Of a stretch of DNA of 64,000 nucleotides, positions 24,232 through 33,119 are shown in pieces. The first letter of the stretch is position 1. The number at the start of each line of letters is the position of its first letter. Source of the stretch: Bradyrhizobium sp. SRS-191 (GTDB taxonomy: Bacteria; Pseudomonadota; Alphaproteobacteria; Rhizobiales; Xanthobacteraceae); assembly GCF_024586915.1 (NCBI RefSeq), contig NZ_JANBVS010000008.1, forward strand, positions 62,001 to 126,000, given 5' to 3'. The notes under the pieces were generated by a model. It ran no database searches. It had not been told where the DNA came from and saw only the letters and a list, made by a program, of their open reading frames with translations. The translations under genes were made by a program, and so were the position numbers.

Positions 24232-25635
24232 TCAATCCTCCGGCGCCGACCGCCCCTTGCGACGACGACTGCGTTGCCGCTCGGTCGGCTCCGGCTCCGG
24301 ATCCTTCAACGCGCCGATGCGGCGCAGGGCGGCTTCTGCGGCACGCTCGCCCGACTCCCAGGCACCGTCGACCGTCCCCCATAGCGTCTCGTGCGTCGCT
24401 TCGCCGGCCAGAAACAGCGGACCTAAGGGTTCGCCGAGAATCTTCCGTGAGCCTTGATTTCCCGGCGCCGCGGCGGACATGGCGCCAAGCACGCCGGGCA
24501 CCTGGTTCCAGCGCGTGGCTGATGATGATTTCACGGCGGCTGCGGCTTCGCTGCCGAACAGCTTGCCGATCCATTCCTTGCCGAACGCCGTCATTGCGGC
24601 CTCGCCTTGTGCTGACAGCTCGCGGCCGAAGCTGCCCGCGACGTCGATCGTACACAGCGACGAGCCGCCGATATTGGCTAGCAACAGGCCGGTGCGATTG
24701 GAATTGCTCTGCTCGACGATGACCTCGTCCCGCGACAGGCCGAGCGGATTGCCTGAAAGCATCAGCGCGATGTGATCGGTGCTGCCGAGGCTGAGCTTGG
24801 CCGCGGCGTCGAGCTGCCGTTTGGGCAACTCCGGTGTGAACTTGATCGCGCCGGAGGTGAGGAGGTTGGTCGAAACGGTAAGAATGACGGCGCGTGTTGC
24901 GATACGCCCGGCGGGAGTCTCCACCGCGACGTCGCGGTTGCTCCAGACGATTCGGCTCGCCGGCGTCGACAGCGAGACCGGCAGCCCCTCGCCGAGCTTG
25001 CCGAGCAGCGTGCCCAGGCCTTGGCGACAGGCGAGCGGCGCGTTGCGATCCTGGGCGCGCGCCTTGTCCATCACAGAGAGATCGGCGAGATCCTTGCCGG
25101 TCGCACCGGCGCCGAGGACGAAGGCCGTGGTGTTGCTCCAGTCGCCGAGATCCTTCGGCAGCGCTGCGGCGCAGGACATATCAAGCTTGCCTCGGGCGGC
25201 CTCGTCGAGAGCGCGGTTGGCGCGCACGAGACCCGCGAGGAACTGCTCGGTCTCGCCCGGTCGCGCGTTGCGACGGCCGACACGTATCTTCTGGCCAACG
25301 GGCGCGGCCGCAACGTCGAGCCCGACGCCGCGGGCGAGTCTGCCGATCGGATTGCTGTCGGCACTGAACAACCAACGTGCGCCGCGATCGAACGGCACGC
25401 CGAAGGTCGTGAGGTCGGTGCTGCACCGGCCGCCGATCTGCGCGGCTGCTTCGAGCAGCACGACCTTGCGGTTCGCGGCCACGATCCGGCGCGCGGCGGC
25501 AATGCCGGCCGCGCCTGCTCCGATCACGACAATGTCAGCCTCGCGCGGAACCGCGGCTTGCGTGACGCGGGCGACAAGGGGCGTGGCGGCCAGCGCCGCG
25601 GAAGCGGAGAGGAAGCCGCGGCGCGTGAAGCTCAT
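24232..25635 (-). CDS. Flavin monoamine oxidase family protein, Tat-exported
   Basis: A 467-residue FAD-dependent amine oxidase. The dinucleotide-binding motif IVVIGAGAAGIAAARR is at 36-51, followed by VVLLEAAAQIGGRCSTD, the second flavin-contact motif of the family. PLFLAGEATHETLWGTVDGAWESGERAA near the C-terminus is the typical FAD-proximal ending. The N-terminus MSFTRRGFLSASAALAATPLVARVTQA is a twin-arginine signal, so I start at 25635 rather than at 25779. The tail after residue 445 is charged and low in complexity (PEPEPTERQRSRRRKG). The amine substrate is unknown. Divergent from the YiiX-like gene, with about 195 bp between. Confidence 0.85.
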   Translation of the reverse strand: MSFTRRGFLSASAALAATPLVARVTQAAVPREADIVVIGAGAAGIAAARRIVAANRKVVLLEAAAQIGGRCSTDLTTFGVPFDRGARWLFSADSNPIGRLARGVGLDVAAAPVGQKIRVGRRNARPGETEQFLAGLVRANRALDEAARGKLDMSCAAALPKDLGDWSNTTAFVLGAGATGKDLADLSVMDKARAQDRNAPLACRQGLGTLLGKLGEGLPVSLSTPASRIVWSNRDVAVETPAGRIATRAVILTVSTNLLTSGAIKFTPELPKRQLDAAAKLSLGSTDHIALMLSGNPLGLSRDEVIVEQSNSNRTGLLLANIGGSSLCTIDVAGSFGRELSAQGEAAMTAFGKEWIGKLFGSEAAAAVKSSSATRWNQVPGVLGAMSAAAPGNQGSRKILGEPLGPLFLAGEATHETLWGTVDGAWESGERAAEAALRRIGALKDPEPEPTERQRSRRRKGRSAPED

Positions 25636-25829
25636 GACATGGTTTCCGAAAGCTTTTGTGAGTTGCGATTGCCGCGGAATTTGCCGCATCTTCTGCAGCG
25701 CGGCAATGAGAATGGTAAACGCGATACCGCAGAGAACGCTTCGACTATGAACCAAATTGCAACCGCAATCGACCATCATGGAAGAAGGGACAAAGGCAAG
25801 CGGCCGGTCAAGGTCGCCCGGGGACCGTC

Positions 25830-26819
25830 ATGGGTATCGTGCTCGACCAGATCGGCAAGCTGATTGCCGCCTATCTCCAGAAGGAGATACCGGGCTATGA
25901 GCCGTTTACGCCGAGCGATCCGGACTACCTGCGTAAGGATGTCCAGCCGGGCGACGTGCTGCTGGTCGAAGGCAACAGCCGCATCTCCGGCATCATCAAA
26001 TATCTGACGCAGTCGACCTGGTCGCACGCCGCGCTCTATGTCGGTCCGATCGACGGCGCGGTCGAGCCCGACGGCGAGCCGCATGTGCTGGTGGAAGCCT
26101 ATGTCGGCGATGGCGTGATCTCGGCGCCGCTATCGAAATACTTCGCCTATCACACGCGCGTGTGCCGTCCGGTCGGGCTGACTTTCGAGGACCGCCACAC
26201 CGTCTGCCGCTACGCCATCAACCGCATCGGCTTCGGCTACGACACCAAGAACATCGTCGACCTGATGCGTTTCCTCGTTCCGCTGCCGATCCCGCAACGC
26301 TGGCGGCGGCGCATGATCGCGCTGGGCTCGGGCGATCCGACCAAGATGATCTGCTCCGCGCTGATCGCGCAGGCGTTCGACGCCGTGCGCTATCCCATCC
26401 TTCCGAAGATCACGCGGGCGCCGTCGCGGCGCGCCAAGCGCGAGATCCTGCATATCCGCGATTCCTCGCTCTACATGCCGCGCGACTTCGACATCTCGCC
26501 CTATTTCGAGATCGTCAAGCCGACCATCGTCAACGGCTTCGACTACACCACGCTGCATTGGGCCGACAAGCAGAAGCCGCTCGCGGAGGTAGCGGGCGAA
26601 TTCGCCGTGTTTCCAGGATCTGTCATTGCGCCGCCGCTCGTTCCTGAGACGGCTGACGAAGAAGCGGCGCGGCCGGTTGCGGCTGAGGAAGTGAGCGCGG
26701 AAGTGGTGGGTGAGCGGTTGGTCGTCAACGAGCACTTCCTTGTCGCCGAGCCGGTACGGAAGCTGGCGCCACACGCGTCTGCAAGACGGCGCAAGGTCGC
26801 GGTGAGCGCTGGCTCCTGA
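25830..26819 (+). CDS. YiiX/YebB-like NlpC/P60-superfamily cysteine hydrolase
   Basis: A 329-residue protein of the permuted papain-like NlpC/P60 group. The catalytic pair is H66 (TWSHAALYVG) and C175 (TKMICSALIAQAF), with the preceding DVQPGDVLLVEG typical of the group. The segment up to about 250 is the enzyme; the last 80 residues are acidic and low in complexity, then basic. Such enzymes cleave amide or ester bonds in peptidoglycan, proteins or lipids; the substrate here is unknown. No signal peptide is evident. ATG 25830, with AGGTCGCCCGGGGA upstream as a weak ribosome-binding site. Confidence 0.8.
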   Translation: MGIVLDQIGKLIAAYLQKEIPGYEPFTPSDPDYLRKDVQPGDVLLVEGNSRISGIIKYLTQSTWSHAALYVGPIDGAVEPDGEPHVLVEAYVGDGVISAPLSKYFAYHTRVCRPVGLTFEDRHTVCRYAINRIGFGYDTKNIVDLMRFLVPLPIPQRWRRRMIALGSGDPTKMICSALIAQAFDAVRYPILPKITRAPSRRAKREILHIRDSSLYMPRDFDISPYFEIVKPTIVNGFDYTTLHWADKQKPLAEVAGEFAVFPGSVIAPPLVPETADEEAARPVAAEEVSAEVVGERLVVNEHFLVAEPVRKLAPHASARRRKVAVSAGS

Positions 26820-26856
26820 TCAATCCGAGTTGGAGTCGAGCCCTCACGCCGCCGAT

Positions 26857-27030
26857 GGTGCACCCCTCGCCCCGTTCTTACGGGGCCGCTACGAGCTTCG
26901 CTCGCGCTGAGAGAGTTGGGGTGGGGGGCAGGCGCTCGGGCGGTGCTGATGGTGAGACCTGTACCCCCTCACCCGGATTGCATCTGGCGATGCAATCCGA
27001 CCTCTCCCCGCAAGCGGGGCGAGGTGCACC
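26857..27030. repeat. Composite intergenic repeat with an 11 bp hairpin
   Basis: Outer arms GGTGCACCCCTCGCCCCG and CGGGGCGAGGTGCACC are near-complementary. Inside is a perfect hairpin CGGATTGCATC/GATGCAATCCG (26974-26999), repeated at 36071-36096. It fills most of the gap between the YiiX-like gene and csoR. Confidence 0.75.
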
Positions 27031-27070
27031 GAAATCGCCGCGCGCGACTCGGCTAGTCAACTGAGACCCC

Positions 27071-27346
27071 TTAGCGATCCGACCGGCTGATCACGTCCAT
27101 CAACTCCGCGATCTTCTGCCGCTGATCGACTTTGTCGCCGGACGCGATCGCGTGCTCGACGCAATGGGCGACGTGATCGCGCAGGATCTCCTCCTCGACG
27201 CGGCGCAACGCCGCCCGCACTGCGGAAATCTGCGTCACGATGTCGATGCAGTAGCGATTGTCCTCGACCATCTTCGACAGGCCCCTGACCTGCCCTTCGA
27301 TCCGGCTTAAACGTTTCTGACAGGAAGTCTTGATGTCGTCTCGCAT
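27071..27346 (-). CDS. csoR: CsoR/RcnR-family copper-sensing repressor
   Basis: A 91-residue all-helical repressor of the CsoR/RcnR/FrmR family (DUF156). The copper ligands of CsoR are in place: C33 (RYCIDIV), H58 and C62 (DHVAHCVEH). Family landmarks CQKRLSRIEGQVRGL and the RR pair in helix 2 are present. It is divergent from a copper-type P-ATPase gene, with a 50 bp spacer that contains a palindrome of the CsoR-operator type. Copper binding should release it from DNA and induce the ATPase. The gene symbol is by family; nickel or formaldehyde sensing is less likely because of the C-H-C ligand set and the neighbour. Confidence 0.88.
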   Translation of the reverse strand: MRDDIKTSCQKRLSRIEGQVRGLSKMVEDNRYCIDIVTQISAVRAALRRVEEEILRDHVAHCVEHAIASGDKVDQRQKIAELMDVISRSDR

Positions 27347-27354
27347 GGGCTCTA

Positions 27355-27373
27355 TATACCCCTACAGGGTATA
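27355..27373. promoter_or_regulatory. Putative CsoR operator
   Basis: Perfect palindrome TATACCC-CTACA-GGGTATA, centred between the divergent csoR and copper ATPase genes. CsoR-type operators are G/C tracts flanked by A/T (TACCC...GGGTA), as here. Its position allows it to control both promoters. Confidence 0.75.
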
Positions 27374-27396
27374 GGTTTCAAGAGGCGAGGCTGGGC

Positions 27397-30087
27397 ATGT
27401 CGGAAACCGGACACGGGCATGGTGCCGCGGCGGACACCGCCGCCGGATGCGGCTGCGGATCGCGCGCTGGCGCGGCGGAAACCGGACACAAGCAGGCGTC
27501 GACGGGTGCCTGTTGCAGCGATCATGCCGAAGCGCCGGCGAGTCCAGCGGACTCCTGCTGTGGCGGTCGCGAGCACGTCCCTGCAGCGAAGGTGAAGGAT
27601 CCCGTCTGCGGCATGTCGGTCGACCCGGCCACGGCGAAACATCGCTTCGAGCATGACGGGCAGACCTTCCACTTCTGCTCGGCTGGATGCCGCACCAAGT
27701 TCGCGGGTGATCCAGCGAAGTATCTCGCGCCTGCAGCCGCCGCCACAAATGCGGGCGCTTGCTGCGGTGACCACGATTACCACGCGCATGATCACGACGC
27801 AGCCAAGGTCATCGATCCCGTCTGCGGCATGAGCGTCGATCCCGCAACGTCGAAGCATCGCTTCGATCATCAGGGCCACACCTTTCACTTCTGCTCGGCC
27901 GGCTGCCGCACCAAGTTCGCGGCCGATCCGGCGAAGTACCTCGACAAGCGCGAGCCGCCGCCGGAGATGCCGGCCGGCACAATCTACACCTGCCCGATGC
28001 ATCCGGAGATCCGCCAGGAAGGCCCGGGCACCTGCCCGATCTGCGGCATGGCGCTGGAGCCCGATGTCATCAGCCTCGATGATGCGCCCAACCCCGAGCT
28101 CGCCGACATGTCCAGGCGATTCTGGATCGGCGCGGTGCTCGCGGCCCCCGTGGTGGTGCTGGAGATGGGCGGCCATCTCGTCGGCGGTCACGGGTTGATC
28201 GATCCGGTGCTGTCGAACTGGATTCAGTTGGCGCTGGCGACGCCCGTGGTGCTGTGGGCGGGCTGGCCGTTCTTCGTGCGCGGCTGGCAGTCGGTCCAGA
28301 CCCGCAATCTCAACATGTTCACCTTGATCGCGATGGGCACGGGCGTCGCCTATGTCTACAGCGTGATCGCGACCTTGATGCCGCAGGCGTTTCCGCCGGC
28401 GTTCCGCGGCCATGGCGGCTCTGTCGCGGTGTATTTCGAGGCGGCCTCCGTCATCACTATTCTCGTCTTGCTCGGCCAGGTGCTCGAGCTGCGCGCGCGC
28501 GAGGCGACCTCGGGCGCGATCAAGGCGCTGTTGCAGCTGGCGCCGAAGACGGCGCGGCGGCTCGACGCCGACGGCAACGACCACGAGGTCGAGATCGCCG
28601 AGCTCGCGGTCGGCGATCGCTTGCGCGTGCGGCCTGGCGAGAAGGTGCCGGTCGACGGCGTCATCCTCGAAGGCCGATCCTCGCTCGACGAGTCGCTGGT
28701 GACAGGCGAGTCGATGCCGGTCACCAAGGACGAAGGCGAGCGCGTCATCGCCGGCACCTTGAACCAGACCGGCAGCTTCGTGATGCGCGCCGACAAGGTC
28801 GGGCGCGAGACGCTGCTGTCGCAGATCGTGCAGATGGTCGCCGACGCGCAGCGCTCGCGGGCGCCGATCCAGCGGCTGGCCGATCAGGTCGCGGGCTGGT
28901 TCGTGCCGACCGTGATCGCCGCCGCCATCACCGCGTTCGTCGCGTGGTACGCCTTCGGCCCCGAGCCACGGTTCGCGTTTGGTCTGGTCGCCGCGGTGAG
29001 TGTGCTGATCATCGCCTGCCCCTGTGCGCTCGGACTGGCGACACCGATGTCGATCATGGTCGGCGTCGGCCGCGGCGCGCAGGCCGGCGTGCTGATCAAG
29101 AGCGCCGAGGCGCTGGAGCGGCTGGAGAAGGTCGATACGCTGGTGGTCGACAAGACCGGCACGTTGACCGAGGGCAAGCCGAAGGTGACGTCGATCGTCA
29201 CCGCTGATGGCGTTGACGAAGCCGAGGCGCTGCAGCTCGCCGCCAGTGTGGAACGCGCCAGCGAGCATCCGCTGGCCGAGGCGATCGTCCGTCACGCGGC
29301 CGAGCGCAAGATCAAGCTGGCCGATGTGAAAGGCTTCGACGCGCCGACCGGCAAGGGCGCGCGCGGCGAGGTCGACGGCAAGGCCATCGCGCTCGGCAAC
29401 CCGACCTATCTCGCCTCGCTCGGCATCATCACCGACACGCTCGGCGTCGAGAGCAAGCGGCTGCGCGAGGACGGTGCCACTGTCATCACGATGGCGGTCG
29501 ACGGCAAGCCCGCGGCGCTGTTCGCGATCGCCGATCCGATCAAGGCATCGACGCCGGACGCGCTGAAGGCGTTAGCGGCCGACGGCATCAAGGTGATCAT
29601 GCTGACCGGCGACAACCGCACCACGGCGACCGCGGTCGCGCGCAAGATCGGCATCACCGAGGTCGAGGCCGAGGTGCTGCCGGAGCAGAAGAGCGCGGTG
29701 GTCGCGCGTCTGCGCGCCAGCGGCAAGGTGGTGGCGATGGCCGGCGACGGCGTCAACGACGCGCCGGCGCTGGCGGCCGCCGATGTCGGCATCGCGATGG
29801 GCACCGGCACCGATGTCGCGATGGAAAGCGCCGGCGTCACGCTCCTGCAAGGCGATCTCGGCGGCATCGCGCGGGCGCGCAAACTGTCGGCGGCTGTCAT
29901 GAGCAACATCCGCCAGAACCTGTTCTTCGCGTTCATCTACAACGCGGCCGGCATCCCGATCGCGGCGGGTATTCTGTATCCGGTGTTCGGCATCCTGCTG
30001 TCGCCGATCATCGCGGCAGCGGCGATGTCGCTGTCGTCGGTGAGCGTGGTCGGCAACGCGCTGCGGCTGCGGGCGACGAGTTTGTGA
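27397..30087 (+). CDS. Copper-type P1B ATPase with two N-terminal YHS domains
   Basis: An 896-residue heavy-metal-transporting ATPase. The N-terminus (1-60) is rich in His and Cys. Two nearly identical YHS domains follow (about 66-110 and 137-181, each KDPVCGMSVDPAT or a close variant, then FHFCSAGCRTKFA). Next comes a metal-binding segment YTCPMHPEI...CPICGMAL (197-220) instead of classical CxxC ferredoxin-like domains. Catalytic motifs: CPC at 541-543 in the transport helix, DKTGTLTEG with the phosphorylated D585, and GDGVNDAPAL. Eight transmembrane helices are expected. With CsoR next door, copper(I) export is likely. YHS domains suggest metal hand-over. ATG 27397 lies 24 bp from the operator. 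Confidence 0.92.
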   Translation: MSETGHGHGAAADTAAGCGCGSRAGAAETGHKQASTGACCSDHAEAPASPADSCCGGREHVPAAKVKDPVCGMSVDPATAKHRFEHDGQTFHFCSAGCRTKFAGDPAKYLAPAAAATNAGACCGDHDYHAHDHDAAKVIDPVCGMSVDPATSKHRFDHQGHTFHFCSAGCRTKFAADPAKYLDKREPPPEMPAGTIYTCPMHPEIRQEGPGTCPICGMALEPDVISLDDAPNPELADMSRRFWIGAVLAAPVVVLEMGGHLVGGHGLIDPVLSNWIQLALATPVVLWAGWPFFVRGWQSVQTRNLNMFTLIAMGTGVAYVYSVIATLMPQAFPPAFRGHGGSVAVYFEAASVITILVLLGQVLELRAREATSGAIKALLQLAPKTARRLDADGNDHEVEIAELAVGDRLRVRPGEKVPVDGVILEGRSSLDESLVTGESMPVTKDEGERVIAGTLNQTGSFVMRADKVGRETLLSQIVQMVADAQRSRAPIQRLADQVAGWFVPTVIAAAITAFVAWYAFGPEPRFAFGLVAAVSVLIIACPCALGLATPMSIMVGVGRGAQAGVLIKSAEALERLEKVDTLVVDKTGTLTEGKPKVTSIVTADGVDEAEALQLAASVERASEHPLAEAIVRHAAERKIKLADVKGFDAPTGKGARGEVDGKAIALGNPTYLASLGIITDTLGVESKRLREDGATVITMAVDGKPAALFAIADPIKASTPDALKALAADGIKVIMLTGDNRTTATAVARKIGITEVEAEVLPEQKSAVVARLRASGKVVAMAGDGVNDAPALAAADVGIAMGTGTDVAMESAGVTLLQGDLGGIARARKLSAAVMSNIRQNLFFAFIYNAAGIPIAAGILYPVFGILLSPIIAAAAMSLSSVSVVGNALRLRATSL

Positions 30088-30107
30088 GGCAACAGACGGT
30101 TTATCCT

Positions 30108-30184
30108 CGTCATTGCGAGCGAAGCGAAGCAATCCAGAGTCCCGCCCACCACCCTGGATTGCTTCGCTTGCGCTCGCAATGACG
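30108..30184. repeat. Palindromic CATTGCGAG repeat, copy 2
   Basis: Arms CGTCATTGCGAGC and GCTCGCAATGACG, with inner GAAGCAATCCAG against CTGGATTGCTTC. Same family as 3756-3844. Confidence 0.8.
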
Positions 30185-30291
30185 GAGGAAGCAGTTGGGG
30201 CGCTTCTGCGTACGGTGGGGAGGACGGGCTTGCCGAAGCCCCTGGGCATGTTTACCTGCTGACGCAGGGTTTGCAGAGAGGTTCCACCACC

Positions 30292-31044
30292 ATGATCGAC
30301 GCCGCCGTCAAGGCGCTTTCGCAGATTCTGTCGCCGCCGATGCGCTCGATCCTGTGGCGCTCGATCGGGCTGGCGCTGGTGCTGGTCACGGTGCTGGCGA
30401 TCGGGCTGCAGCGGCTGCTGAGCTGGCTCGCCACCGCCGGCGAGGGCTGGGCCGAGGCGATGCTCGGGCCGGGCTCGCATGGCGCGCTGGAGGTGCTGAC
30501 CTGGATCATCTCGATCGCGGCCGGCTTCGGCGTCGTGTTCGGCGGCATCATGCTGATGCCGGCGATCACCTCGCTGATCGCGAGTCTCTTTGTCGATGAC
30601 GTCGCCGACCTTGTCGAGCGCGAGCATTATCCGGCCGAGCGCCCCGGCGTCGCGCTGCCGTTCGGCATCGCCCTGATGGAAGGCCTCAAGGCCGCCGGCC
30701 TCACCATTCTCGTTTACCTGGTCGCCCTGCCCTTCGTGTTCCTGGCCGGCGCCGGCTTCGTGATCTTCTTCATCGCCACGGCGTGGCTGCTCGGCCGCGA
30801 ATATTTCGAGCTCGCCGCGATGCGCTTCCGCTCCCCCGCGGAGGCCAAGGCGATGCGGCGCGACAATGCGGTGACCGTGTTCACCGCAGGGCTGATCATC
30901 GCGGCGTTCGTCACGATCCCGATCGTGAACCTGGCGACGCCGCTGTTCGGCATGGCCTTCATGGTCCACCTGCACAAGCGGTTATCAGGACCGCGACCCC
31001 AGCTGATCGAGCCGTCGCCGGAGCGCCGGCTGCGCAGCCTCTAG
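30292..31044 (+). CDS. EI24/CysZ-like membrane protein
   Basis: A 250-residue inner-membrane protein with four or more long hydrophobic stretches, matching the EI24/CysZ domain family (LLPAITSLIASLFVDDVADLVEREHYP-type segment after the first helix pair, then FIATAWLLGREYFELAAMR). CysZ proteins are sulfate permeases, but many members in alphaproteobacteria are of unknown substrate. ATG 30292 is preferred to the TTG at 30271, since homology begins MIDAAVKALSQILSPP. Its end overlaps the convergent exporter gene by 60 bp. Confidence 0.8.
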   Translation: MIDAAVKALSQILSPPMRSILWRSIGLALVLVTVLAIGLQRLLSWLATAGEGWAEAMLGPGSHGALEVLTWIISIAAGFGVVFGGIMLMPAITSLIASLFVDDVADLVEREHYPAERPGVALPFGIALMEGLKAAGLTILVYLVALPFVFLAGAGFVIFFIATAWLLGREYFELAAMRFRSPAEAKAMRRDNAVTVFTAGLIIAAFVTIPIVNLATPLFGMAFMVHLHKRLSGPRPQLIEPSPERRLRSL

Positions 31045-32601
31045 CGCCATCAGTTGCGGCGACAGGCTCGCCGACTTGTTGCGCGCGAACGGAATCAGCA
31101 GGAAGCCGAGCAGCGCGATGCCGGCGAGCAGCGACCAGGCTTCGTTGACGCACAGCGCCAGCGAGGCCTTTTCCACCAGCGGCCGGACATAGGCGATCGC
31201 CTGCTCCTCCGAGATGTTGCGCGGCCGGTTGCGCAGCAGCTCCGGCGCCAGCCCGATCGCCTTGGCCGCGGCGCTGTCGCCCGCCATCAGCCGGTCGCGG
31301 AACGCCTGCGCGTGCAGGGTGACGCGGCCGTAGATGATGGTGTCGATCAGCGCGATGCCGATGGCGCCACCGAGATTGCGCATCAGGTTGAACAGCCCGC
31401 TGGCATCGGCCACCTCTTCCGGCGGCAGGTCGCCGAGCGCGATCCGCGTCGGCGGAAGCAGGCAGAACATGATGCCTATGCCGCGCACCACCTGCGGCCA
31501 GAACATCTCCTGATAGTCGGCGGTCGGCGGCTGAAACGCGCTGGCGGCAAGGCCCGCGCTGAACAGCGCGAAGCCGAACGCGGTCAACAGCCGCGCATCG
31601 ATCTTGCCGTCGAGCGCGGTAACAATCGGGGCGGCGACCAGCTGCGCAACGCCCGTCACCAGCATGATCTTGCCGATCTCGAACGCGTCGTGGCCGCGCG
31701 CGAAAGCGAGGAACACCGGCATCAGATACACCGAGCCGAACAGGCCGATGCCGAGGCAGAAGCTCGACACGCAGCCGAGCGTGAACGCGCGGCGCTGAAA
31801 GCTGCCGATACGCAGGATCGGATCGGCCGACGCCAGCAGGCGCTGGACCAACAGCGTGAGACAGGAGGCGCTGAGCACCAGCAGCGCGATGCAGTTCGAG
31901 GACAGCCAGCCGCCCTTCGGCGCCTCCTTCAGCCCGAGCTCGAGGCTCGCCAGGGACACCGCGAGCAACAGCAGCGCGAGCACGTCGAGCTTGTCGAGCT
32001 CCGCGAGATCCATGTCCTGCTTCGGCAACAGCGCCGGCGTCGCGGTCGCAGCCAGGATGCCGGGCGCGATGTTGATCAGGAACAGCCATGGCCACGACCA
32101 GGTGTTGGTGATGAAGCCGCCGACCACCGGGCCGATCGTCGGCGCGAGCACCGCGACCACGCCGCCGATGGTCGTCGCCACCGCATGCAGCCGCGAGGGA
32201 AACAGCAGGAAGACCGCGGAGAACACGACGGGAATGAGGAGGCCGCCGAAGAAGCCCTGCAGCACGCGGAACGCCAGCAGCATGTGAAAGCTGCCGCTCA
32301 GCGCGCAGCCGAGCGACGCCAGCGTGAACACGCTGACGGCGCCGACGAACAGCCAGCGCAGGGTGAACACGCGCGTCAGCAGGCCGGTCAGCGGAATGGC
32401 GATGATCTCGGCGATCAGATACGCGGTCTGGATCCAGCTCATCGCATCCGGCGTGATGCCGAGCGCCTCCTGGATGGTCGGCAGCGACGTCGCCACCACC
32501 TGGATGTCCAGGATGGCCATGAACATGCCGACGCACATCAGGACGAAGCCGAGCCAGGTGGCCAGGCTAGGCTTATCCTCCGGCGCGGCCGTCTCGCTCA
32601 T
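30985..32601 (-). CDS. DHA2-family multidrug efflux transporter (MFS)
   Basis: A 538-residue, 14-helix major facilitator of the drug:H+ antiporter-2 family. The N-terminus FVLMCVGMFMAILDIQVVATSLPTIQEAL is the diagnostic DHA2 motif (LDxTVVNVALP type), followed by SWIQTAYLIAEIIAIPLTGLL and the motif C-like VVAVLAPTIGPVVGGFI. I start at ATG 32601, overlapping the previous gene's stop (ATGA), not at 32952. It is the last gene of a coupled operon with a type III polyketide synthase and a methyltransferase, so its cargo may be their product. Confidence 0.9.
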   Translation of the reverse strand: MSETAAPEDKPSLATWLGFVLMCVGMFMAILDIQVVATSLPTIQEALGITPDAMSWIQTAYLIAEIIAIPLTGLLTRVFTLRWLFVGAVSVFTLASLGCALSGSFHMLLAFRVLQGFFGGLLIPVVFSAVFLLFPSRLHAVATTIGGVVAVLAPTIGPVVGGFITNTWSWPWLFLINIAPGILAATATPALLPKQDMDLAELDKLDVLALLLLAVSLASLELGLKEAPKGGWLSSNCIALLVLSASCLTLLVQRLLASADPILRIGSFQRRAFTLGCVSSFCLGIGLFGSVYLMPVFLAFARGHDAFEIGKIMLVTGVAQLVAAPIVTALDGKIDARLLTAFGFALFSAGLAASAFQPPTADYQEMFWPQVVRGIGIMFCLLPPTRIALGDLPPEEVADASGLFNLMRNLGGAIGIALIDTIIYGRVTLHAQAFRDRLMAGDSAAAKAIGLAPELLRNRPRNISEEQAIAYVRPLVEKASLALCVNEAWSLLAGIALLGFLLIPFARNKSASLSPQLMALEAAQPALRRRLDQLGSRS

Positions 32602-33119
32602 GCGGTCTGGCCGCCGCCCACGCCACCGCCAGCAACGCCGGACAGCGCCTCGGATTCGGCGCGGATGCGGATGAACAGCACGGCGGCGTTGAGGCCGGAG
32701 AAGATCAGCGCGATCAGCGGCAGATGCAGCGCCAGCGGCAGCAGCGCGATCTCGGCGGTGACGACCAGGTAGTTCGGATGCGAGATGTAGCGATACGGTC
32801 CATCCGTCACCAGCGGTGCGCCGGGCAGGATGATGATGCGCGTGGTCCAGCGCGGCCCGAGCGTCGCCAGCACCCACCAGCGCAAGCCTTGCAGAGCCAC
32901 GAAGCCGGAGAGCAGCCAGGGATCGACCTCCTGGTCGACGCCGAGCAGCCACAGCGACACCAGCCAGGCCGTGTGCATCGAGATCATCAGCGGATAATGA
33001 TCCGCGCCGACCTCGACCGCGCCCATCGCGCGCAGGCGGCGGGTGTTGTGGCGGGCGAGCACGAGCTCGCCGAGCCGTTGCATGGTGACGAGGGCGAGGA
33101 CGAAGGCGGCGAAGGTCAT
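32598..33119 (-). CDS. Isoprenylcysteine carboxyl methyltransferase-like membrane methyltransferase
   Basis: A 173-residue integral membrane enzyme of the ICMT/phospholipid-methyltransferase superfamily. The C-terminal part holds the cofactor-binding motif GPYRYISHPNYLVVTAEIALLPLALHLP, followed by a charged RIRAESEAL. In Streptomyces the corresponding partner of a type III PKS (SrsB with SrsA) methylates alkylresorcinol-type phenolic lipids. Here too it sits directly after a type III PKS gene, with its ATG overlapping that gene's stop. Methylation of the PKS product is therefore the most likely role (inference). Confidence 0.85.
   Translation of the reverse strand: MTFAAFVLALVTMQRLGELVLARHNTRRLRAMGAVEVGADHYPLMISMHTAWLVSLWLLGVDQEVDPWLLSGFVALQGLRWWVLATLGPRWTTRIIILPGAPLVTDGPYRYISHPNYLVVTAEIALLPLALHLPLIALIFSGLNAAVLFIRIRAESEALSGVAGGGVGGGQTA

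Noticed and set aside
27352..29295. A 647-codon minus-strand frame opposite the copper ATPase
   Set aside because: It is the antisense shadow of a clear P-type ATPase; high GC content makes long antisense frames common here.
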